DNA from: Cyanidiococcus yangmingshanensis
Lineage: Eukaryota > Rhodophyta > Bangiophyceae > Cyanidiales > Cyanidiaceae
Length of the DNA stretch: 64,000 nt
Assembly (NCBI GenBank): GCA_013995675.1
Contig: VWRR01000009.1
Coordinates: 186,001 to 250,000, forward strand
Direction of reading: 5' to 3'
The translations under genes and the position numbers were made by a program. Below are positions 53,274-63,385 of this stretch, one piece after another. Within the stretch, counting starts at the first letter, position 1. The number at the start of each line of letters is the position of its first letter. The notes under the pieces were generated by a model. It saw nothing but the letters and a program-made list of their open reading frames with translations, was not told the DNA's origin and ran no database searches.

Positions 53274-53405
53274 CGTCAGAGAGCGAGACAACGGTTTGAA
53301 TCGCTTTGAAGGTTTCGCGCCAGCCAAAGCGATTTTCGCTTACTTGGTGGCCGAGCTTGGGACCTCCCCTGAGGCCGTCCGGAGCCACCACCTCGTCTGC
53401 GCTCT
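53274..53405. promoter_or_regulatory. Compact divergent promoter between formin and a membrane protein
   Basis: Only 132 bp separate the two start codons, so the transcripts probably share control elements. No specific motif was identified. Confidence 0.45.
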
Positions 53406-54669
53406 ATGGGTGCCGTAGAGCAGCTGATCTACGCAGAGCTACAGGCACGCATACTGAGAAATAAGTATAAGCCCAGTCCTGAGGAGCGTGATGCCCTGAA
53501 AAAGTGTCGATCGACAGCTTTGCGGCGAGCTTTTCTGAGCGGGGCTGCCGCAGGCCTTGCGGTCTGGCTCCTTGTCTCGAGACCCTCCAGGTCACACTGG
53601 GGTACACTAGGTCTCATACGCTGGAATGTTTTGCGCCAGACTAGGTTTTCGGGCAACGAGTCTGGATGGAATGTTGGCACTGCACGAATGCCAACCTCTG
53701 AACAGACTTTTTCAGCCGATTTGCCTGCGAACCAAGGCAAAGGTGGCGGTGGACCCAGGTCTGGAACGAATGGTTCTGAAACTTCTACAAGTAATGGTGC
53801 CAGCGGTGGAGAGACCGGAGCAGAACGTTCACGTGTCTGGAGTCGAGGCCTCCTGGTCGCCTGTGGAACACTGGTGGGCGCCTATTATGGAGCACAGAGC
53901 ACGGGCACCCGTTGCCTGGAAGATGTGCTGGCTCTAGGGCAGCGCTCTGCAATGGCGAACGAAATTCGCGCAATTCTCTGGGACGCCAAGATCTCCTTGG
54001 GCTCCAGGGAAGAAAATATTCCGAGCACGAGCCACTCCGAGTATGGACGGGAGTACGGAACACCAGCAACTCTGCCGGAACTGGATACAGACAGCAAGAA
54101 TCAGAGACCAGTCGAGAACGGAATGGACAGTGAACCTCTTGAGCGAGAGAGCGATGCTAATTTTGCGACAAGGGGTGCATCGAGACGATATAGGGCAGTG
54201 GCTGGAGAAACACGACTCTGGTGTTCGATGGGCCGTGGATAGCTTTTCGGCAATAGCAGAGACTCCATGGCCGACAGAATCGGACAGCTCAGTCGCTACG
54301 GCATGGGGAATGACTGAATCGAACGGAGACATATTAACGCCACTTGCATCAAACACTGCGAACGAAGACAACGTGGAGCTCAGCTCCGAGCCGAGCACGG
54401 ACGGATACGGTCAGTGTTTTCCATTGCGCCCACGGATTGGGCCATCGCTTCCAGAGCAGAGGACTATTCGCGCTCACTCGGATCCATCCGGTATCGTTTC
54501 AGTCAAGCGGCGGCGTCCCCTGACGGAATATCGGAGCCAAAAGCCCGCAAGTGCCTCCTCACAGACAAGCATGGGAGACGAACCTCGCCCTGTTGACGAG
54601 GCGGAGCGCGGGACCTCTGACCGCGTACCTTGGCCTACTGATGCATCCGCTGTGACCCGCGACTTATGA
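53406..54669 (+). CDS. Unknown protein with two membrane segments, one frame break
   Basis: Start at the ATG at 53406 (MGAVEQLIYAELQARILRNKYKPSPEERDALKK). Two hydrophobic segments are seen: AFLSGAAAGLAVWLLVS (about residues 43-59) and GLLVACGTLVGAYYGAQSTG (about 148-167). Between them is a Gly/Ser/Thr-rich stretch. After about residue 240 the coding frame changes within 54110-54170 to one reading ILRQGVHRDDIGQWLEKHDSGVRWAVDSF, then a polar Ser/Pro/Glu-rich tail to the stop at 54667-54669. The paired Gly-rich helices suit a small organelle or ER membrane protein, but no family was recognised. Confidence 0.55.
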
Positions 54670-56130
54670 CCGCGAGTCACCGAAAGACAGGTGATGCGTT
54701 TGCGATCGGCTTGGACTGGCAAGTAGCAGCCTTTATTACGGGACTTTTTGAGGAATCAAATTTTGTTACGACTCGGAACGACTAGGCCATACTCCAGTGC
54801 TGACGTGAGTGTCAGGAACAGGTCAGCCATCGGTGCCGCGGAAAGCCTTTGAGCATTGTCGATATCCCGACAGGTTCGATTCCAGAGTGTGGCACGAAGC
54901 AATGAACAAGCATCCAAAAGTCACAATCACGACCCAAGAAGGCAGTCCAGTGCATGCTCCGACGCTGAAAATGTGGCGGCTCGCCGAGAGTAGCTCTATT
55001 GTTACGCGTGAATGCCAGGCCAAGTTTCAGAGACCAGTTGCGGGCGAAAGACAAGAAACGCACTTTTTTTCGCTCAGGCAAACTTACCGGAAAAGACTAG
55101 TCACGGTCACTCGCTCGTCGGAACCAGCGAGGCGAAGCAGACGCCAGAGGCTGCTTGAGAGGCCAATGAAATGACTTCATATGACTAGAACCCGAAACAT
55201 GTCGCAACGCAAATGGATGCTCTAGCCTTAGGCGCTGAAAGACGCATCCCAAATCCCCCGAGAGACAGGCGACTCTCTAGCAACAAATGATATTTGCCAT
55301 TCCTACAGGTCGGTCAAATGGACCCTTCGCGTACTGCCATGACCGCAACGCCTGGCCTTGAATATGCTTGTCTACTAATTAGAGACGCCAGGACGCGTCT
55401 TTCATGCAGAGTCTCTGCTCCGCACTGAAGAGCGCAGCTCGGTCACCAACGGCCTTTCTCCACGGAGCGGACTCGTGGTCGACCCCCGCAAGCACCTCTC
55501 TGTTCTTCCTGTACTGAAGGCTATATCCGCAAAAACATTGGCGGGGCGCGATCCCGTTTCTAGCTGAGCGTAGTCTAGCGATCACTGCTCGGGTGCTAGT
55601 GTTCTTTCCAGTGTTGGACGCTGACACAGATTCTCATCGAGGTCTTTTCGCGCTTCTCCGAACGCTGATCACTCAGTAAAGACTGTGCTCTGTGAGTACC
55701 GCTTCGTCGACGCTAGCCAACCCATGATTTAAACGCCCGACTGCTACGCGTTCGGCTCAAACCTCAGTGCCAGCGCTGACTGGAGCGACCTCTTCGAGCA
55801 CGGCGACTACTTCGTTGTCGCCTTCACCACGGACGATACAGTGTCTTCGAGCACCCTGTCGCCCACAGTGCGGATTCAGAGCCAAGAGATCACAAGATGC
55901 GGTCCCATGCATAGACACACTGCGAGTTCGATTTCGTATCCTCTCGCTCGAGCGCGAAGCGGAAGAGCGGTGTATCGAGTGACGCGGAACGAGCACCGAG
56001 CCATTCAGCGTCGTCTTGCCAGCGGCCCCGTCGCCGTACGCGTTCGAACAAGGCACTCAGCTGTGGCTGCGCGTTTGGAAAGTGTGTCGGCTACTACGAC
56101 TGAGACCCTGAGGATAGGCACTTTGCGGAG
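54670..56130. other. Intergenic, no gene supported
   Basis: About 1.46 kb upstream of eIF2-alpha. Short frames on both strands around 55.76-56.06 kb have some protein-like character (a minus-strand stretch ending EVVAVLEEVAPVSAGTEV) but lack a supported start. A B-box-like string at 54871 does not fold into a T-arm. Confidence 0.35.
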
Positions 56131-57109
56131 ATGGTGAACCTCCAGTGTCGCATGTATGAAAATCCCTTTCCGGAGCCGGAAGACCTCGTCATCGCAGTAG
56201 TTCGGGACATTCAAGAGATGGGCGCGTATGTCACGCTTCCCGAGTACGCAGACTGCCAGGGCATGATCATGCTGAGTGAAGTTTCAAGACGAAGAATACG
56301 TTCGATCAACAGGCTTCTTCGTGTTGGCAGGCAGGAGGTCTGCATGGTCGTTCGTGTCGACCAGGAGAAAGGTTATATAGACTTGAGCAAACGGCGCGTG
56401 TCACCAGAAGATGTGCAGAAAATGGAGGAAAAGTGGTCCAAGTCTCGCACGGTTCACTCGATCATGCGGCACACGGCAGACTCTGTTGGTGTTGACTTGG
56501 AAGATTTGTACAGGCGAGTGGGCTGGCCCCTTTACCGAAAGTACGGTCATGCGTTCGACGCTTTTCGGCTGATGGTGGCCGACGGGAATATAGACAATCC
56601 TGCGGTTGTTGAAGCGAACGTGTCGGCAGTTCTGGGCTCCCTAGATATTCGCCCGGAGGAGCAGGAGGCCCTTTTGAAAAATATACGAAGAAAGCTAACG
56701 CCTCAAGCCACGAAAATTCGAGCCGACATCGATGTGACCTGTTTTGATTACGAGGGCATCGATGCAATCAAGGACGCTCTTCGCATCGGGTCCCAGTGTA
56801 TTGTCGAGCCATCCAATCCTGTGAAAATCCGCCTGCTGGCTCCACCAACCTATATTGTGACAACCACTGCTCTGCAGCGGCAAGAAGGCCTAGGAGGCGC
56901 TTTCAAAGGTGATTGAGGTTATCCGCCAGGAGGTCGAGGCCCGCCGAGGGAAATGCGTCGTGAAAGTCGCTCCACGAGCTGTGAGTGAGCGTGACGATCG
57001 GCTCCTGTCGAACCTTATGGAGGAGCTCGAACTGCGTAATCGAGAAATGCCCGGCGATGAAGAAGACGAGGACGATTCGGAAAGCTCCGCCTCGGACTCA
57101 GATGAGTAA
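56131..57109 (+). CDS. EIF2S1: Translation initiation factor eIF2 alpha subunit, one frame break near the C-terminus
   Basis: Start at the ATG at 56131 (MVNLQCRMYENPFPEPEDLV). The N-terminal S1 barrel includes the regulatory loop MIMLSEVSRRRIRSINRLLRVGRQE, where Ser52 is the serine phosphorylated by stress kinases in other eukaryotes. The helical and alpha/beta domains follow (VDLEDLYRRVGWPLYRKYGHAFDAF, KIRADIDVTCFDYEGIDAIKDALR). The C-terminus VIEVIRQEVEARRGKCVVKVAPRAVSERDD and an acidic tail lie in a second frame; removing one G near 56893 would join LEALSKVIEVI as in the family. It is part of the eIF2 ternary complex that brings initiator tRNA to the ribosome in the cytosol. Confidence 0.95.
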
Positions 57110-58026
57110 CGTAACCCGTACGACGGTAAAGTTTTCAGAACAACGCTCCGAGGGCGTCCTGCGTTCGCCACGGATCCTTGAACCAAATGGCCTGTGCGTA
57201 TGGTAGCACACACTTTGGCAATTCCCTTGTGGTAGCGCTGATTCAGGAATAGCCCTAGAGGCCCCAGGGGAGCTGCTCGATTCGTTGTGGCGAATTCCGA
57301 CGATTCTCGGCGAGGCAGACAGAAGATGGAGTTGCTCAACGTTCGCCCCTACAATGACGCGGAGCCGATGAGGGGAGTGCTCCTAGCCGGCACCCGAAAG
57401 CCAACCGCCGGCAACCAACAGGCGGAGCCAGGGATCTGGCTATACCCTGGATCTTTCGACTCGCTCAGAACATGCTGTCATGAAGACCTGGGTGCATGAC
57501 GCCCCGCCGAGTGCCCCGAAAGCCACATGCGCTTCCCAGAACGAGACCTCCGTTCTGGAGTCCGGAAACGCTGCCCTCAAGTCCGATACCCTCATGGGAG
57601 CCACGTGTTCGAGCAAAAAAGAGATGGCCATGGCAGATTCAGTACCATTCGTATCCCTGAGAGCATTGACATCCAGGGATACGAGCAATGACTCGGGACA
57701 CGAGCGCCACCCGAACGCAGTTTCTAAAACTGGACATTCTTGTACGAAACCTCGTCTACTGAGCGCATGCTCCAGGCCCCGCTCTCCCCCAGAGGACAGT
57801 CGGCTCTTTTCGCCAAGATCCCGAGCCCTCAGAACAACCTCCAAATCCAGAGAAACCAAAGAATCTTTCCAAGTTTCCCATGTAGAGCGCTTCAGTGATC
57901 GCAGTCATGAACTTGTTGGCGTAGCGACGAACGCCGCTCGCCTTGAGACCGGTCCGCGCCCACCATTTCAGCAGAACGTTCCGTGTCCCCAAACGAGCCA
58001 CTCTAGGTCGATACGGCGGATACTCC
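57110..58026. other. Intergenic, no gene seen
   Basis: About 920 bp between eIF2-alpha and the proteasome gene. A long plus-strand frame (57480-58211) and a minus-strand one overlap each other and the downstream gene; neither shows domain similarity. Confidence 0.35.
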
Positions 58027-58867
58027 ATGAGCCGCGGAAACAGTGCCGGTTACGATCGGCACATAACAATCTTTTCTCCGGAAGGTCGTCTGTATCAAGT
58101 AGAGTATGCCTTCAAGGCGGTGAAGTTACCGGGAACGACAGCAGTTGCGGTGCGTGGCGCTCAGTGTGTCTGCGCCGTTGTTCAGCGAAAACTGCCCGAT
58201 CGCTTGGTTGAACCTGACTCTGTCACCAGCGCAGCTCGTGTGTCGGACGCTCACGGAGTTGTATTTGCTGGGCTACCAACAGATGGACGCGCACAGGTTC
58301 AGCGGCTGCGGGCGGAGGCCTCGGAGTTTCGTTATCAGAACGGCTACGAAGCGCCGGTATCTTACCTTGCTATGCGGCTCGCAGACATTAACCAGGTTTA
58401 TACGCAGCACGCTTACATGCGTACCGCTTGGAGCAACGCTGCTCTTCCTCGGCTGGGACGACCACGAGGGGGGATACAGTGGCCCACGCCTCTACAAAGT
58501 TGACCCTGCCGGCTACTGCATAGGATACCGTGCTTGCGCGGCTGGATCCAAGGACGTCGAAGCCCAGAACTGGCTAGAAAAACGGCTTCGGGAGCGGCAG
58601 GAAGAAGTGGGCGCTGATCGTGGTGAGCGGCTATTGTTTTCGACAGCCGGAAGCGCAGGTGGGTACGGGGCTCCCCTCCGAGATATACCCCTCTCCGACG
58701 ATGATGCGCTGGAGCTCGCCATTGGGGCATTGCAGTCTGTCACGAGCTCTGAACTGAAACCCGCAGATCTGGAGATTGCCCTCGTCACCAAAGATAAGAG
58801 GCACTTCCATGTGCTGAGTGATCAGGAGGTCGAGGAGGTCCTCTCCCGTCTCTCTGAGCGAGACTGA
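58027..58867 (+). CDS. PSMA6: 20S proteasome subunit alpha1 (PSMA6/PAA type), one frame break
   Basis: Start at the ATG at 58027. MSRGNSAGYDRHITIFSPEGRLYQVEYAFKAV is the alpha-subunit signature in its alpha1 form. LADINQVYTQHAYMR, then PLGATLLFLGWDDHEGG and KVDPAGYCIGYRACAAGSK continue the family. The tail has the usual LEIALVTKDKRHFHVLSDQEVEEVL. Alpha subunits form the outer rings that gate the 20S core. The frame changes at about 58421-58423: one extra base separates YMR from PLGATLLF, which are adjacent in the family. An assembly indel is likely. The length, about 280 residues, is slightly above normal owing to insertions near residue 175-215. Confidence 0.93.
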
Positions 58868-59434
58868 ACACCCCAGCGGAAGGCCGTGATTCTGTCGGCG
58901 TCGAATTAGTAGCGTCGATGTAATCGCCGCTTCCATTGGAGCGCATGCTTATCAGAATAGGGTGCGCTGCCCAGGTAGGTACCTTTCATGCACGAAGACG
59001 CATACCATTATCGAACTGAGGACGTCTCAATGCTCTGCCGCGGTGCACAAGGCAGAGGGCCCACGGCCGCGCCGGACGGCACGTGCGTTTGACTGTGGTG
59101 GCAGCCTCATTCGGGTCGACTTGGAAGGGCGTGCCTCTGCGTCGGCACACTGCAAACGGATACTTCTGCTTTAGCCTGTTGTTTGTGTAAAGATGACAGG
59201 TACACTTAGCGCTTTTGGAATATTGCCAAGTTGGGCCGAGGACGGAACTGAAGCGGGTGATGTGGCGTCGCGAGCCGCCAGCGCACTGACAAGCTAGGCT
59301 GCAGACGTTCTGCCCGGAACTCGCGTGTCCAGCGGTCGAACCCTTTGAGCAAACCCAGGACTTATGGGAGCGTGCTTGGTGTGACTGCAGAGACGCGCAG
59401 CGATCGAAAAACGGACTCGAGAACAGCCGCCTTC
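58868..59434. other. Intergenic, no gene seen
   Basis: About 570 bp. The downstream SET-protein frame is open upstream to a TTG at 59345 without an ATG. No RNA gene or repeat was found. Confidence 0.35.
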
Positions 59435-60907
59435 ATGGAGTGGCTCTCGGAGAACGAAGTCTACGTTTCCGACAAGGCGACCTGGGGGCGCGCAGCTCAT
59501 CCGCTCGTCGTTGCTGAAGAGACGCTAATTGAGGATGAACCAGCAGGCCGAGGACTTCTCGCTCGTAGAGACATTCAGGCAGGCGAGGCACTGTTTCAGG
59601 TTCCGTACCATCTCTGCTTCACGAAGGACGTGGCAGTGCGTCGGTTCGCCGCCTTGGGTGTGCCAGCGATAGCGAACGAGGAGGAGTATATGGCACTGGC
59701 GGCGCTCCTATTGTACGAAAAAGGGCTCGTTGAATCTAGAAGAGCTGGTTCTGCGAACTTGGGGTCTTTCTGGGAGCCATACCTGGATATGTTGCCCTCG
59801 TCACCGCGGGAATCTGAACCAACAAATGAGTTTAGGAAACAGTCATCCGAGACCTTGAATGCGCTGTGGCTCTGGGACGAGGACGACCTCGAATGGCTGC
59901 TTGGTAGTCCGACGCGTACTGCTGCTCGCACGCTTCGCGCCAAAGTCGAAAAGGAATACCATGAAGCATGCGATCGTTTGTATCGTCACTTTCCTCACGT
60001 ATTTGACCGCGAGGGAGCATTCAGTCTCAAAAATTTCTTATGGGCTTTCGGGGTCCTCTTCTCGCGAGCGGTGTCCCTCCCCGCGGAAGATGGTCTCCTG
60101 GCCCTTGTTCCATATGCTGACCTCGTCAATCATTCGCCTTTCTGTACTTCATTCATTGACAGCCGACCGGCAGAATTCCCGTATTCATTCCGAGCGGCAT
60201 CCTCTCCAAAACGCGAAGAATGGTGGCAGCGCGTGCTGGGTCGTCGCGGCGGCACTCGCAGCGCGGCTGACGGTACAGGCTCCTCGCTCTACCGCGACGC
60301 CGCCCAGCGAGAGGTTGTCGCTTACGCCGATCGCTTTTACGACAAGTTCGAGCAAGTCTATGTGACCTACGGGCAAAAATCGAACGCCGAACTGCTTCTG
60401 CTCTATGGATTCGTGTCAGACCGCAATCCGTACAACTCAGTCGAGGTCTGTGTTTCGTTGAACTCGTCCGGCTTGGCAAACGATTCTATCGCGGAGCGAA
60501 AAAGGATGTATCTCCGAGCATGTGGACGGGAACCAGACAATCCGGAATGCTTTCCATTGTATGCCGATCGATATCCGCTCGAACTGATGCAGTTTTTGCG
60601 GTTCGCCGCGCTCACGGAGGAAGACGTGGCTGGCTACTCTGATTTAGACCAAGTGGACGTAACGAGGCCTTTAAGCAGAACGAATGAGGTTGCAGCGAGA
60701 GATGCGCTCATTGGGGCTTGCAAATCAGCGCTCGAAGCCTATCCGACCTCTGCAGACGAGGATGACGCCGCTCTGAAAGACAAATCAATGGCAAAACTGC
60801 TTACGCGAAACCAGAGACTCTCAGTGCGCCTGCGCCGAAGCGAAAAACGCATCCTGGAACGCACCATCGCTGGCGTTCAACGCGAAATCCAGAGCCTCAA
60901 ACTCTGA
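59435..60907 (+). CDS. SET-domain protein lysine methyltransferase, Rubisco-LSMT/SETD3-like
   Basis: 490 residues from the ATG at 59435 (MEWLSENEVYVSDKATWGR). The split SET domain reads GRGLLARRDIQAGEALFQVPYHLC at the start, the long helical insert in the middle, then YADLVNHSP and VYVTYGQKSNAELLLLYGFV (the NH and GxKxNxxLLxxYGF motifs that bind SAM and substrate). A helical substrate-binding domain follows, as in Rubisco LSMT and SETD3/SETD6. These enzymes methylate lysine or histidine of non-histone proteins such as Rubisco, aldolase or actin. The actual substrate and the compartment cannot be read from the sequence. The gene ends 5 bp from the convergent SANT/U-box gene. Confidence 0.88.
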   Translation: MEWLSENEVYVSDKATWGRAAHPLVVAEETLIEDEPAGRGLLARRDIQAGEALFQVPYHLCFTKDVAVRRFAALGVPAIANEEEYMALAALLLYEKGLVESRRAGSANLGSFWEPYLDMLPSSPRESEPTNEFRKQSSETLNALWLWDEDDLEWLLGSPTRTAARTLRAKVEKEYHEACDRLYRHFPHVFDREGAFSLKNFLWAFGVLFSRAVSLPAEDGLLALVPYADLVNHSPFCTSFIDSRPAEFPYSFRAASSPKREEWWQRVLGRRGGTRSAADGTGSSLYRDAAQREVVAYADRFYDKFEQVYVTYGQKSNAELLLLYGFVSDRNPYNSVEVCVSLNSSGLANDSIAERKRMYLRACGREPDNPECFPLYADRYPLELMQFLRFAALTEEDVAGYSDLDQVDVTRPLSRTNEVAARDALIGACKSALEAYPTSADEDDAALKDKSMAKLLTRNQRLSVRLRRSEKRILERTIAGVQREIQSLKL

Positions 60908-60912
60908 ATCTC

Positions 60913-62770
60913 TTACCGACCTACAATGCGATGTGCATATTCGTGGATATTCTCATGGGTTAACAATGTTAGGTCGGAGAGCTTCAAGGACTTTTTGGTG
61001 AATGGACACGTGTTCCGCGGATGCTGCTGCAGCAGCCGTCGCCAGGTCAGATACCCTAACACATGCCCCGAGGGGGAAATCGCGGGTCGACGGATCGGCT
61101 CCATAGTGATGACGTCAATAAAATCGGGAAGCGGATTGTCGGAGTCCCTCATCCCTACCCGAGAACAGGCGCCCTCTCCGTTAAGCTCGCACAGCGCACC
61201 GCCCTGAGGAGCAGACTCTGTGGATGACTGTTCGGTTGGTGATGCGCTCGTGGCGGCAACGTCGGTCCAACCTGATGGGATCAGGGAGCCCTGCGAAGAA
61301 GCGGCGCCTGCTGCATCCCATGAAACAGAATCGCCTCCCGAAATAAATCGGTTTTGCGCCGATTGGTTCGCTGCGACCGCACTCGGATCCATATCTGTCT
61401 GCAGCTCGGAATCTAGGGGATTCGCCGGACATTCCAGTTCAGCGTAATTGACCGCTTTGCGAGATCGAGCCGAACGACGAACCGATGGCGCCGCAACGCT
61501 ATGATGAGGAATGTATTCGGCCTCTTCGTCATCACTAGCGGCATCAGACTCAGAGGCCTCCCATCGAAGACGCTTTCGTTTCGCACTGCGTCGCGGACCG
61601 CGAGATCTCGTGCCAGCATCACCGGGTTTCGAAAACAGAGCGCCAGACCCGCTGCTTGTCGAGGAACAGCAGGCGCCGTTCTTAGTTTTGAACCTGAATT
61701 TCGGTTCGCCCTTTTCATTAAAATAGTAATTGTCGTCTGTAACCATTCCGTTCTTCAGTAGGGTACGGTAGTAATTGCTGCATTGATAGCCAACGCGCCC
61801 CGGAAGCGCCATGGAGAAAATGCCCCATTCATAGTTCTCTCCAATGCGGCACTTCTTTTAGTCGCTGCATGAAGCGTTCATGCTCCTGCTTCGTCCACTT
61901 CCCGTTCCGTTGCTCTTCTCCTGGATCGTTGAAACGATAGTAGTACGCATTGGGATTGGCGTCTTTGTTCATCCACGCTTTGATTCGGGCTTCACTCCAA
62001 CCATCGAAACTCCCGGTTTGCTCCATGCGACGCAAAGCTTCGTCCAGGCATAGACGGCCATCTTGTCGGCGACCTATCCGAACACCCTCAAGCATTAGCT
62101 CGCTGTTCGACTTCTTCGAAGAGCCGCGGTTTAACGGGTTACGACGCATCCGACCTCCGCTCTGTTTCCTCACAGACGATGTTTCCGATGCAGCAACTCC
62201 AAGATCCGGACAGACTGCGGACGTCTCCCTCATATATCGAAACGCAACCTCTTGACGCACAACAAGCTCGAAGCCGCGATCGGCCAAACGCGTCACCGCC
62301 TCATCCTCTAGACCAAGCACCGCGATATTGTCATCCAGCTCACGCCGCTCTTCAGATATAAGATTCATGGCCTCAACGCACTCCTCATAACACAAATAAG
62401 GATACACAGACTGAATCTTGGAAACTTTCTCCGACTGCTCCCGCTGAACATACTGCACAAACCGCCTCTGGTGCGCCGCTAAGCGCTCCAGAAACAGCCG
62501 CCGCTGCTCCTGATCAAGACCGTCGAGCTCAAGCTGAGCAGCAACATGACCAACCGCAACTTCCTGAGAAACACATCCTGATTCGCCACGATCCGCAGCC
62601 TCCACGAGACTTCCAGTCCCGGTGCGCTCCTGCAAAAGACAGCGCAAAGCTACTTGAAGCGCACTCAACGGCCCAGCGATCGCCGTTCTCGACCCAAGCG
62701 CTTCATCGCATTGCGTTGCACCTTCTACCACTCCAGCTAACGAGCCATGCCCCTCGTGGACGCGAATCAT
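60913..62770 (-). CDS. SANT/Myb-like plus U-box-like protein, one frame break
   Basis: Start at the ATG at 62770. The first about 230 residues are helical and charged. Then comes a SANT/Myb-like domain: NGKWTKQEHERFMQRLKEV, followed across a frame change (about 61833-61847) by WGIFSMALPGRVGYQCSNYYRTL and DDNYYFNEKGEPKFRFKTK. A disordered acidic and Ser-rich middle follows. The C-terminal about 70 residues resemble a U-box: FIDVITMEPIRRPAISPSGH, TCPFTKKSLKLSDLTLLTHENI. SANT domains bind DNA or histone tails; U-boxes recruit E2 ubiquitin enzymes. The joining of SPxGH and CPFT motifs with a SANT module suggests a chromatin-linked ubiquitin ligase, which is inference. Both frames look coding on either side of the single change. 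Confidence 0.7.
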
Positions 62771-62866
62771 GTCCCTGCGGAAACACACCCGTGCAGCTCA
62801 CAGAACCAACCTCGAATACTGCGCTTTGAAACGAGTCCAGTGCACAGACGCTGGACAGGCCCCGAG

Positions 62867-63319
62867 ATGGCGGGAAACAAATTCGAAATCGCTGCGGTTC
62901 ACGATCGAGTCGACGCGCGAGCCGATCGGGCCGACGCAACGCTCGCCACCAGGCTTGAAGCCGCGATTGCCGATCCTGCACGCAGGGCGACGGGCAGGCC
63001 TGCGTGCGGGCGGGCGTGCATTCGCTGCGGCCGCCTAGGCGATCCTATCGACAGGAATTCGTCGCGCAGGCGCCAAGCTGGCGCGCTGGCGCAACAGCCA
63101 GGTGATGCGTGCGCGCCACGCCATCGAAGAAGCACGCGCATCCTATCGTTCCCGACGTTTGTTTGCTGCCACGGTGTGGCGCTCAAACACAGAGGAGGTA
63201 GACTGCGCGAGCTTCGCTTGCGTGGTTACTATCTGCGGTTCTGGCCCAACGCCTGGGATCTGGTCTACTCTGTGGCGTTTGATTCGTCTGCTGCGCTGCT
63301 TGGTGACGTTAGCGACTAG
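62867..63319 (+). CDS. Possible small gene, unknown function
   Basis: An ATG-started frame gives about 150 residues (MAGNKFEIAAVHDRVDARADRADATLATRLEAAIADP...). Its middle is Arg/Cys-rich and doubtful, but the end LRLRGYYLRFWPNAWDLVYSVAFDSSAALLGDVSD reads like real protein. A second frame carries KLARWRNSQVMRARHAIEEARASYRSRRLFAATVWR just before it, so a frame break is possible. It lies in the gap between the divergent SANT/U-box gene and the last gene. No family was recognised. Confidence 0.3.
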   Translation: MAGNKFEIAAVHDRVDARADRADATLATRLEAAIADPARRATGRPACGRACIRCGRLGDPIDRNSSRRRQAGALAQQPGDACAPRHRRSTRILSFPTFVCCHGVALKHRGGRLRELRLRGYYLRFWPNAWDLVYSVAFDSSAALLGDVSD

Positions 63320-63385
63320 TGTTTCTTTCTCTGCCCGTTGGGTGCTTGCTGAAGAGCTGGCGCGTCTGGTGCGTTTTTCTACAGA

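Noticed and set aside
54871-54881. B-box-like string GGTTCGATTCC
   Set aside because: The flanking bases cannot form a T-stem and no acceptor stem or A box is found.
57480-58211. 243-codon open frame overlapping the proteasome gene
   Set aside because: It is in a different frame from the clear proteasome coding sequence and has no similarity of its own.
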